A DNA stretch of 64,000 nucleotides from Vibrio atlanticus. GTDB taxonomy: Bacteria > Pseudomonadota > Gammaproteobacteria > Enterobacterales > Vibrionaceae. The notes below the pieces were generated by a model, which saw only the letters and a list, made by a program, of their open reading frames with translations, did not search any database and had not been told where the DNA came from. Of this stretch, positions 1 through 6,335 are shown piece by piece (position 1 is the stretch's first letter; each line of letters begins with the position of its first letter). The DNA lies in the NCBI RefSeq assembly GCF_024347315.1, contig NZ_AP025460.1, positions 1,984,001 through 2,048,000 of the forward strand, in the 5' to 3' direction. A program made the translations under genes and the position numbers.

Positions 1-1
1 A

Positions 2-49
2 GTGCTTGAAGGGGAGCTTTATCGGGCTTTTGAGCGCGACCATGAATGA
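2..49 (+). CDS. Possible C-terminal fragment of an upstream gene
   Basis: An open frame enters from the left edge and stops at 47-49, giving about 15 residues (VLEGELYRAFERDHE) that look like the charged C-terminus of a real protein. It is too short to assign a family. It could equally be chance, because no upstream sequence is visible. Confidence 0.2.
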   Translation: MLEGELYRAFERDHE

Positions 50-290
50 ATATTATTTTCTTAGCCATAGCAGCACGTCCTAAACACATAGTTAAAGTGA
101 TTATCAGTAGAAAGTACCTACCAGATTCGGTCAACCCTTACTAAGAACAGCAGCGTTAATGACGTATCTAGAGGTGGTTGATAGATCATTTATATAACTA
201 TGAGGCACAAGTTTAAGGACCATAAACGAGTGAAAAATACGATCATTACTCGCAAATTAGGAATGAATGTAGCTAGCAAAACCTCCAATT
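50..290. other. Non-coding stretch, nothing recognised
   Basis: No convincing reading frame, hairpin or repeat is seen between the possible gene tail at the left edge and the first degenerate hydrolase-tail junction. The stretch is A+T-rich with scattered stops in all frames. Confidence 0.4.
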
Positions 291-490
291 AACAAAAGGT
301 CCTGTACACGCAAGGCCTTTGTTATATCTTCTAAGGGTTACCACTATCCTTTGACAGCTATAGCGCCCTACCTTACTGACTTAACCGCTTTCATCAACGT
401 TGTATTGAGCGGTTCTGGTTGATCTAGTATTGGGAAGTGGCTGAATCTTCGATGTAGTAAAGGCGGTAGTCCTTGATATGCTTCTTGTTT
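291..490 (-). repeat. Junction repeat R1: decayed terminator plus alpha/beta-hydrolase 3' remnant
   Basis: The first of three related junctions. At 295-320 is a decayed copy of the terminator hairpin seen at the other copies. From 368 rightwards the reverse strand encodes the end of an alpha/beta hydrolase: a piece reading KDYRLYYIEDS, then, after a one-base frameshift near 430, FSHFPILDQPEPLNTTLMKA followed by VKSVR and a stop at 368-370. The same tail occurs at 1123 and 2336. No start codon or catalytic core is present, so this is a remnant. It lies left of the 91-aa gene and probably marks the edge of a cargo module. Confidence 0.65.
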
Positions 491-557
491 GCTTCTGTTA
501 CAGTTAACGTTAAATTTTTCTTGCTAAAAAGGTAGAAAAGTTTATAGTATTTTTTAG

Positions 558-833
558 ATGAAGTTGAGAATCGATATGTCATTACAGAAGAAGCAACCTA
601 AAGTATCACTGAACATTAAAATCTCTTCAGACTTGGATGCTCGCCTTAAACTAGCGAGAAAAGCAGCGCGTGAACAAGGGCTAATGTTCAATGTATCTCA
701 AGAAGTTGAAAAGTTTCTTGAGAAGGAAATAAAGAAAGTGGAACGCCAGCTATCAATCGATGAAGCGATTAAGAATAATCTCGAGGAACTTGGTGGGCTT
801 AATATAGATAAAATAATGAAATCAATGGATTAA
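558..833 (+). CDS. Small basic coiled/helical protein, possible DNA-binding regulator
   Basis: A 91-aa protein (85 aa if it starts at the ATG at 576, which has a weak GAGAA element before it, unlike the ATG at 558). The N-terminal half is basic and amphipathic: a short strand-like segment (VSLNIKI, around residues 16-22) followed by helices rich in K, R and E (residues 25-62). That pattern recalls ribbon-helix-helix regulators, but no family is recognised. It is followed 65 bp later by a 40-aa membrane peptide, and both lie between junction copies R1 and R2. It may be the regulator or partner of that peptide; this is inference from position. Confidence 0.6.
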   Translation: MKLRIDMSLQKKQPKVSLNIKISSDLDARLKLARKAAREQGLMFNVSQEVEKFLEKEIKKVERQLSIDEAIKNNLEELGGLNIDKIMKSMD

Positions 834-898
834 TCATAATACCGACATGTATTGATTCACTTTTGAATGACGAACGATAACTAATTTTGGAGATAATT

Positions 899-1021
899 AT
901 GGGCACAATAATTGGACTGTTAATTTTGGCTGGTATCAGTGTATTCCTAAAGCGCCAAACGGGACTTCATTTGCATGAGTGGATTGCAAAGAAATATAAA
1001 GACTCTCAAGACAAAAAGTAA
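899..1021 (+). CDS. 40-aa single-membrane-helix peptide
   Basis: An ATG at 899 is preceded by a good Shine-Dalgarno (GGAG at 887-890) and opens a 40-codon frame. The product has a hydrophobic N-terminal helix (residues 2-17, MGTIIGLLILAGISVF) and a basic, polar tail ending DSQDKK. The size and layout fit a small inner-membrane peptide, such as a type I toxin-like or membrane-effector peptide, but no family is recognised. It is probably co-transcribed with the 91-aa gene and ends 40 bp before a strong terminator at 1062-1099. Confidence 0.6.
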   Translation: MGTIIGLLILAGISVFLKRQTGLHLHEWIAKKYKDSQDKK

Positions 1022-1061
1022 TGGACTCTATCAGATTGACAGGCTCCATCGATTTAACTTA

Positions 1062-1099
1062 AAAAACTAAGGCCCCGCAATCTCGAGGCCTTAGTTTTA
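1062..1099. terminator. Bidirectional intrinsic terminator of cargo module 1
   Basis: A 12-bp arm, AAAACTAAGGCC, pairs with GGCCTTAGTTTT around a 12-nt loop, with A-rich and T-rich flanks on the two sides. It closes the small two-gene module and forms the left half of junction copy R2. Confidence 0.85.
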
Positions 1100-1232
1100 T
1101 CTATAGAATGATTACAACCGCCTTACTTCACTGATTTCACCGCTTCCATCAAGGTTGCGTTGAACAGCTGTGATTGCTCTAGCATTGGGAAGTGGCCTTA
1201 TTTGCAATGTAGTAAATGCTGTAATCTTAGAT
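1062..1232 (-). repeat. Junction repeat R2: terminator plus alpha/beta-hydrolase 3' remnant
   Basis: After the terminator, the reverse strand from about 1197 down to 1123 reads GHFPMLEQSQLFNATLMEAV then KSVK and stop, an uninterrupted alpha/beta-hydrolase C-terminus. Upstream of it (1198-1232) there is still weak similarity to R1, for example the shared ATGTAGTAAA. The rest of the hydrolase is missing. It is the least decayed of the three copies. Confidence 0.75.
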
Positions 1233-1337
1233 GTATTTTTATATCGAACAATCTCATCCTGATTTGACGGCTGTTCAGGATTATAAACAACTCCTAAGTT
1301 AAAATGCAGAAACGCTAATTAAGAAGTAAGGCAAAAA

Positions 1338-2237
1338 ATGTCACGCAAAAAATTTATGGAATCCTACGGTGCAACGAACCGAAATGCACGGTATGGGTGG
1401 GCTTTTGTTAATCACGAAAAAAAAGAAGTTTATTTTGGTGCGTGGGACGTCAATACAAACCGAGAAAGATCGTTGATTTTTTCTATGGACTGGGAGTTCA
1501 ACAACGACGGACGTAGAGTTAATGCGTTTGGCGAAGCTCTCGAGTACATCAAGTTGGTTGAAAACGAAGGATATTCATTAAGAACATTTCCAATAATCTG
1601 GGATGAAGATAACGACAGTTATTTAGACACAGGCAGTGCCAAGATAAAAGAGTACATAGAAGAAGTCTCTGAGATGTCCCTTGAGGTAATTAGCAGCAAT
1701 TACTATGCGATTGGAAAGCATAACGTAAAGTATTCAAAAATGCCTTCACCCAACGTAGCACAAGACGTCAACATAATATTCGGTACTACCATCAATAAGA
1801 CAGAACGTGAAAGTCTAGTTCTCTCGCGTATTGGGCAGGGGCGATTTAGACAAAACGTTATCAGCTCATGGGGGAATGGTGAGTGCTGTGCGCTAACGCT
1901 TACAAGCGTACGCGAGATTTTAATTGCATCTCACATAGTGCCTTGGTCCAAATGTGAAAGTGATGAACAGAGACTTGATGGCGCAAATGGCATACTGCTT
2001 TGTGCTCATATCGATAAACTTTTTGACGCCCACTTGTTGACCTTCATTAAAAAAGGTTCAAAGTACATATCCCAATTATCACCCAAACTAAATATTTCCT
2101 TACTGAAAGGTTTAGGTATTCAAAGCGGAGAAGAACTTTGCGCTGAACAACTTAGCGAAATTGAGCGTGAACGCTTTGAAAGATATTTAGACGCGCATAA
2201 TAATGAGTTCAACGTCAAAGTCTCACAAATAAATTAA
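1338..2237 (+). CDS. HNH endonuclease-like protein (HNH_2 type) with uncharacterised N-terminal domain
   Basis: A 299-aa protein. The C-terminal part (about residues 155-240) matches the HNH_2 restriction-endonuclease pattern: TERESLVLSRIGQGRFRQ, then a CC pair at 183-184, ASHIVPW at 197-203 with candidate catalytic His199, NG at 217-218, and a HIDKLFDAH segment at 224-232. The N-terminal 150 residues (a Trp-rich segment GWAFVNHEKKEVYFGAWD) are not a family I recognise and could be a modified-DNA or target-recognition domain. It stands alone on the forward strand between R2 and R3, with no methyltransferase nearby, which favours a modification-dependent or defence nuclease. Its terminator lies in R3. 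Confidence 0.8.
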   Translation: MSRKKFMESYGATNRNARYGWAFVNHEKKEVYFGAWDVNTNRERSLIFSMDWEFNNDGRRVNAFGEALEYIKLVENEGYSLRTFPIIWDEDNDSYLDTGSAKIKEYIEEVSEMSLEVISSNYYAIGKHNVKYSKMPSPNVAQDVNIIFGTTINKTERESLVLSRIGQGRFRQNVISSWGNGECCALTLTSVREILIASHIVPWSKCESDEQRLDGANGILLCAHIDKLFDAHLLTFIKKGSKYISQLSPKLNISLLKGLGIQSGEELCAEQLSEIERERFERYLDAHNNEFNVKVSQIN

Positions 2238-2268
2238 ACTAACATCGACTCAACGATAACTTCCCGCA

Positions 2269-2405
2269 GAAAAAAGGCCTCGCATTCACGAGGCCTTAGT
2301 TTTCTATATCTAATTGGTACTGTAGCACTACTTCATTACTTGTTCGCTTTCATCAACGTTGGGTTGGACTACGATGGTTGCTCGAGCACTGAGAAGTAGC
2401 CAGAG
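2269..2405 (-). repeat. Junction repeat R3: terminator plus decayed alpha/beta-hydrolase 3' remnant
   Basis: The hairpin AAGGCCTCG/CGAGGCCTT at 2274-2298, followed by a T-tract, terminates the HNH gene. It is followed by a third hydrolase tail on the reverse strand (about 2403 to 2336) reading GYFSVLEQPS, an in-frame stop, SNPTLMKANK and stop. This copy has a premature stop and more substitutions than R2. It separates the HNH module from the helicase/ADP-ribosylation operon. Confidence 0.7.
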
Positions 2406-2446
2406 TCATAACCAAACAATCGGTGACCAAACCTGTTTGATGAAAA

Positions 2447-4057
2447 CTAGTTTTCACCCAATTCATTAGCAATGATAGAGCTATACGCTATTACACTTTC
2501 GATAGAGTAGTTTTTCTTATTAGCTAAAATTTTTATGTGTTTCCCAATAATCTCATCATCATAATTACACTCTCTTGCTTCTTTAATGAGCGACTTCATA
2601 TCATGGACGGTATGATTTTGTTTATTGTATTCGTTACTCTCAGTTACTGAAGATTGATAATCAGAATCACTAGATAACAAGTGTGATTTAGTATCTGGAA
2701 AGGAGGCTAATTGATTATCCGGAAAGCTAGGAAAAAGCCGCCTTTTAAGTAAAATAGAGAAGCCCTGTTGAGTTGAGTACCACTTATACAGGTGTTCTTT
2801 TTTCTTATCTTCAAACGCATCGGATAATGGTGTTAACTCACCAAACAAAGCAATCGCCAACTTATTATTCACGATTTCACTATTATCCAATGATGAACGG
2901 GTTGGAAACCACGTTAAAGCATCAGGATACACAAAAGAACTGACTTCTCTTCGTGCACTTAGTTCATACATCCTTTCAGCTTCTCTAATGATGTAACCCG
3001 AGTCTTGTATGTGTCCAACAGGCGGCTTGTTTAAGTACACTCCATAAAGAGCGCCAAACATAGTAGCAATAGTATCAGTATCTGTATGAAGCTCATTAAC
3101 TATGTCGACTAATATAGCTTTCGGGTCGTTCAATCTATAACTCTTAACGAGTAGTAATGATGCCGCGAGAGCAGTCTTAGAGCCGGATCCTCTCTGCGCT
3201 TCATCTTTTAGCCCTAACATATCTGATAGAAGTCTATAATCCAATTTTTCAACTAACATCCATTTAGAAGCTACTTCCAAATCAGCGAGTAACTCATCAG
3301 TAACAGCAGAAAAAGCCTCATCCAAAGTTTGACCAGTTTCAGCCTCCCACTGATGAGACCAAAACGTTTCTAACATATCATCTTGCTTAATGAAGAATGA
3401 CGCTCGACTACAAATTAGAGCATCATCTTTGAGTGTATCTAAAGAAACTTTTTCTTGACGAAGGACCCTAGCTAGCGATAACGAGTGTAAAATCGCACCA
3501 GCGATGGCTCTTGGGTGACCATGAGTGACAATAGAGTTTTTTATAACATCGATGATATACGTTTCTAGGTCACTTAAATCTGGCGCAGACCATACATGAG
3601 GTTGAACTCGCATTGCAGCCCCATTTCCTCCACCGTTAACATATTTTCCACTTTTATTCGCATAGAAGTTTGAATACCAATTCACCGATTTTTTTATTAG
3701 GTTATTCGTCGCTACCTTCGTTCCTCTACCTGCCCCCAAAGCGTAACTTAACCAAACTGGCAACTCACATTTAGCAAAAGCCTCTACATCAAAATAACCA
3801 GCTCCATTTATGGCACGCGAAGTACTAAGACGAAGTTGAGTATCATCTGAATATGTACCCTGCGGAAGCTGAACTTGGGTACCATAAATCCCATCTAATT
3901 TCCTTCTCCATGAGACAGTATCAAGAATAACTTCAGAGCCTACACGTGTTTTTATGGTGTTTTTTGAGTTTGCTAGCTCAGTAATAAACCCCAAAGCATC
4001 AGCATAAGCAGCCCAAAGTGCAGAATTAATGGTAGCTTCTCTTCTAAAGTTGCTCAT
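2447..4057 (-). CDS. ADP-ribosylglycohydrolase (DraG family) with C-terminal extension
   Basis: A 536-aa protein. Residues about 8-345 carry the DraG/ARH signature: an N-terminal helix with YADALG (18-23), metal-binding SDDT at 70-73, GNGAAMR at 144-150, THGHPRAIAGA at 178-188, and the second metal motif HTDTDTIATMFGAL at 324-337. These enzymes cleave the N- or O-glycosidic bond of ADP-ribosylated protein or nucleic acid with two Mg ions. The last 190 residues have no recognised domain and make the protein longer than typical DraG (about 300 aa). The ATG follows directly on the stop codon of the upstream ADP-ribosyltransferase gene with no gap, so translation is probably coupled. The likely role is reversal of that enzyme's modification, acting as antitoxin or reset factor (inference). 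Confidence 0.88.
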   Translation of the reverse strand: MSNFRREATINSALWAAYADALGFITELANSKNTIKTRVGSEVILDTVSWRRKLDGIYGTQVQLPQGTYSDDTQLRLSTSRAINGAGYFDVEAFAKCELPVWLSYALGAGRGTKVATNNLIKKSVNWYSNFYANKSGKYVNGGGNGAAMRVQPHVWSAPDLSDLETYIIDVIKNSIVTHGHPRAIAGAILHSLSLARVLRQEKVSLDTLKDDALICSRASFFIKQDDMLETFWSHQWEAETGQTLDEAFSAVTDELLADLEVASKWMLVEKLDYRLLSDMLGLKDEAQRGSGSKTALAASLLLVKSYRLNDPKAILVDIVNELHTDTDTIATMFGALYGVYLNKPPVGHIQDSGYIIREAERMYELSARREVSSFVYPDALTWFPTRSSLDNSEIVNNKLAIALFGELTPLSDAFEDKKKEHLYKWYSTQQGFSILLKRRLFPSFPDNQLASFPDTKSHLLSSDSDYQSSVTESNEYNKQNHTVHDMKSLIKEARECNYDDEIIGKHIKILANKKNYSIESVIAYSSIIANELGEN

Positions 4058-4699
4058 CTATAAACCTTTGAATTTATTATCATTAACTTCTATTTTAACG
4101 TCTTTTAGACTTTCATCAAATGACAAAGCTGCATTTACCAGAGCAAAAGTATTTTCATCACGAACATATAACTTAGTTAAATACTTTAAAGCGATATCAT
4201 TAGGATATAAGACTTCGGCTTCTTCACAAGTAGTCCAACTCTTGGGTAAACTAGCTTCCCTTCCTTTTGTCCTACCACGCTTTCCGACGACTTGAGTGTC
4301 AAAAAGCTTATTTAAACCTACAATACCTTGCCCGCGCACACATTCATTCCGATAAATATTGTTTGTTGTTGTAAAAACAACTTTTTCATGAGTAAGTATT
4401 TCACTATCAAATGCCAATATAACCCAGAAGTCATATTCTTCTCTATGCCAACTCTGACTGTAATCAAAGAAGCTTGAATTTATCCTAGATATCGAAAGAT
4501 TCACATATGAAGTCCACTGAGGATCAGAGCGATACTTGGAATTATACTTAGTGATATGCTCGAGAATCTGTTCTTTATGTAGCTGATCTCTTGAAACTAG
4601 TTTATTTAACGAGAATATACCCACTAAGCCATAGTTGGTAGTGAAGTGCAGAACCTCTGTGATTCCCCGTTCAGATACAACTTTATCAACAGTCATCAT
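4058..4699 (-). CDS. DarT-like ADP-ribosyltransferase (DUF4433 type)
   Basis: A 213-aa protein with the DarT-type outline: an N-terminal LHFTTNYGLVGIF (17-29) with candidate NAD-contacting His18, a central YVNLSISRIN segment (65-74), a WVILAF strand (92-97), and a late catalytic-glutamate motif EEAEVLYP (159-166) whose Glu162 sits where DarT enzymes have their essential Glu. DarT enzymes transfer ADP-ribose from NAD to thymidine in single-stranded DNA and act in phage defence; this substrate is inferred, not shown. Its ATG overlaps the helicase stop by 4 nt (ATGA), and the next gene starts right after its stop. The partner is a DraG-type hydrolase instead of the macrodomain DarG usual for DarT. 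Confidence 0.75.
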   Translation of the reverse strand: MMTVDKVVSERGITEVLHFTTNYGLVGIFSLNKLVSRDQLHKEQILEHITKYNSKYRSDPQWTSYVNLSISRINSSFFDYSQSWHREEYDFWVILAFDSEILTHEKVVFTTTNNIYRNECVRGQGIVGLNKLFDTQVVGKRGRTKGREASLPKSWTTCEEAEVLYPNDIALKYLTKLYVRDENTFALVNAALSFDESLKDVKIEVNDNKFKGL

Positions 4700-6090
4700 A
4701 ACTCCAAATACTCATATGCATCTCTATCAATGAGACTCAAAACTTTTGGCTTGTCCCCACTTTTATATCCTAAAAGCACAGAACGTTTAGCTCGTGTGAT
4801 TGACACTGTTAATAATTTACAGATGTTAAGGTATGAATCAGATTCAATATCTTCATCGTATCGAAGAAACTCGTCACTCAACCCCAACAAAATCACATGA
4901 TCAAACTCCAAGCCTTTGGCTGAGTGCATAGTAGACAAAACTACATTTGTATTAATCTCAGGCCACTCAGATGACTTCGTTAAGTTCGCGAAAATAATAC
5001 CACTATTTCTCAGCCTAGCTTTCAAGTAACCCTGAGTTTTCTGAGACTTGGCTAAAAAACACACGGTTTCATTACTTAAATCAACTTTTGTTTTTATAAA
5101 TTCAATAGCGAAATCTACTTGTTGGTTATATAAGCCAGAAACCAACTTCGGCAAATCTCCTGAAACAGTACAGCTATCATAATTCGGCACCGTACCGTCT
5201 GCATCAATACCAATTCCTTTAAGAAGCTGATAACCCAATCGCGCTATTTCAAAGGTATTCCTATAGTTTTTTTCAAGCCTAAAGGAATTTTGGGGTCTTA
5301 TCTCTAAACCAACTTCTCTCCATGTGAACCCTCTATTATATATTTTTTGAACTGTATCTATAACAAACGTCCCGTGAGATTCCGAATGCAACATTGAAAC
5401 CACCGTTCTTAGCTCATTCGCAGAGAAATCTTGAGTTTCATCCGCAATAATTATGTCGTATTTGTCTTCTAAATGACCTGCTGGATATTGATTAATATCA
5501 TTCCAATCGACTAAGTTATTTGCTTTTTTGTAAGCTTGGTATGGACGTACAACATCATTTAAAATTTTCTCTCGCAAAGATCTCTCAACTCGAGGTGCAG
5601 CACCGCGTCCAACACGGACGGCATCTAAATAAAGGCTTAATTCGTCTTCAGGAAATCTACCTAATATATAATCGACCTCTGAATATAAATAGGTCAAGTC
5701 TAAGCCGTAGGTATCTGGTATTGAGAAGTTGGAATCCTCTATATTGTGGACTAATGTCATTTTTTCGATATGCGGATAACGGTTTCTACAATACTTAGCT
5801 AGAGTTTGCACCTCAATATCGATGTCCTTACCTATATCTTGTGCCAGTTGCCTAACATATGAGCTCAAAGTTGTATTAAAAGTAAAAACCATTGCCTTTA
5901 TAGGCCTGCTCTCTTGCCTATTTCGTAAGCGGTTACTTTTATGGAAAGCGATAGCGAGCCTAAGCATCAGCAGAGCTACTGTCGTTTTACCACTTCCAGC
6001 CGCCCCTCTTATGACTCTATTCATTGGGTGAGGAGTCGCAAAGAGCTGTCTTTGCTCGTGAGTTGGTTCTATTTTACCAAGAGGTTTCAA
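4696..6090 (-). CDS. Compact UvrD/PcrA-like superfamily 1 helicase
   Basis: A 464-aa protein with SF1 helicase motifs in order: Walker A GAAGSGKTT (29-37), motif Ia AMVFTFNTTL (66-75), Walker B IIADETQD (214-221), a motif III-like VIDTVQKIYNRG (243-254), NYRN (275-278), motif V TMHSAKGLEF (387-396) and motif VI VSITRAKR (429-436). It is much shorter than UvrD (about 720 aa), so the accessory 1B/2B insertions are reduced. It is the first gene of a three-gene operon and overlaps the ADP-ribosyltransferase gene by 4 nt. The likely job is to translocate on or remodel DNA, either sensing foreign or damaged DNA or exposing single strands to the transferase (inference). A broken copy of another helicase is excluded, since all core motifs are intact. 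Confidence 0.85.
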   Translation of the reverse strand: MKPLGKIEPTHEQRQLFATPHPMNRVIRGAAGSGKTTVALLMLRLAIAFHKSNRLRNRQESRPIKAMVFTFNTTLSSYVRQLAQDIGKDIDIEVQTLAKYCRNRYPHIEKMTLVHNIEDSNFSIPDTYGLDLTYLYSEVDYILGRFPEDELSLYLDAVRVGRGAAPRVERSLREKILNDVVRPYQAYKKANNLVDWNDINQYPAGHLEDKYDIIIADETQDFSANELRTVVSMLHSESHGTFVIDTVQKIYNRGFTWREVGLEIRPQNSFRLEKNYRNTFEIARLGYQLLKGIGIDADGTVPNYDSCTVSGDLPKLVSGLYNQQVDFAIEFIKTKVDLSNETVCFLAKSQKTQGYLKARLRNSGIIFANLTKSSEWPEINTNVVLSTMHSAKGLEFDHVILLGLSDEFLRYDEDIESDSYLNICKLLTVSITRAKRSVLLGYKSGDKPKVLSLIDRDAYEYLEL

Positions 6091-6283
6091 TTCAACCTTT
6101 CCTTATACATTAGATTTATTAGCAAGTAATTGAATACCATGAAATTAAGAACCACACAACAACCTGATGAATAATATGGGTACTAACTATAGAGCAGCCA
6201 TCAAATATACGAAAATCAGGGAGACGTAACTCGCAAACGACTAGGTCAACGCTTATTGACTAATTTGATCTGTACCCTAACAA
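6091..6283 (-). promoter_or_regulatory. Presumed promoter region of the helicase operon
   Basis: This 190-bp A+T-rich interval lies between the helicase start and the pheT terminator, and must hold the promoter for the three-gene reverse operon because pheT transcription is terminated upstream of it. I do not see a clear -35/-10 pair or a strong ribosome binding site. Confidence 0.3.
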
Positions 6284-6318
6284 ACAAAAAGGCCTCGCAA
6301 TGCGAGGCCTTTGTTTTT
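6284..6318 (-). terminator. pheT intrinsic terminator
   Basis: AAAGGCCTCGCA pairs with TGCGAGGCCTTT, flanked by an A-run on one side and a T-run on the other. It lies 18 bp past the pheT stop. Its stem is close to the hairpins in R2 and R3, so it looks like the fourth, terminator-only copy of the junction. Confidence 0.9.
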
Positions 6319-6335
6319 CTATCTATCAGAAGAAA

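Noticed and set aside
291..2405. Integron cassettes with attC sites
   Set aside because: The junctions lack attC core sites and cruciform symmetry, and they read as a hydrolase C-terminus instead.
4029..4295. Forward-strand frames opposite the DarT/DraG genes
   Set aside because: Low-complexity antisense frames without ribosome sites.
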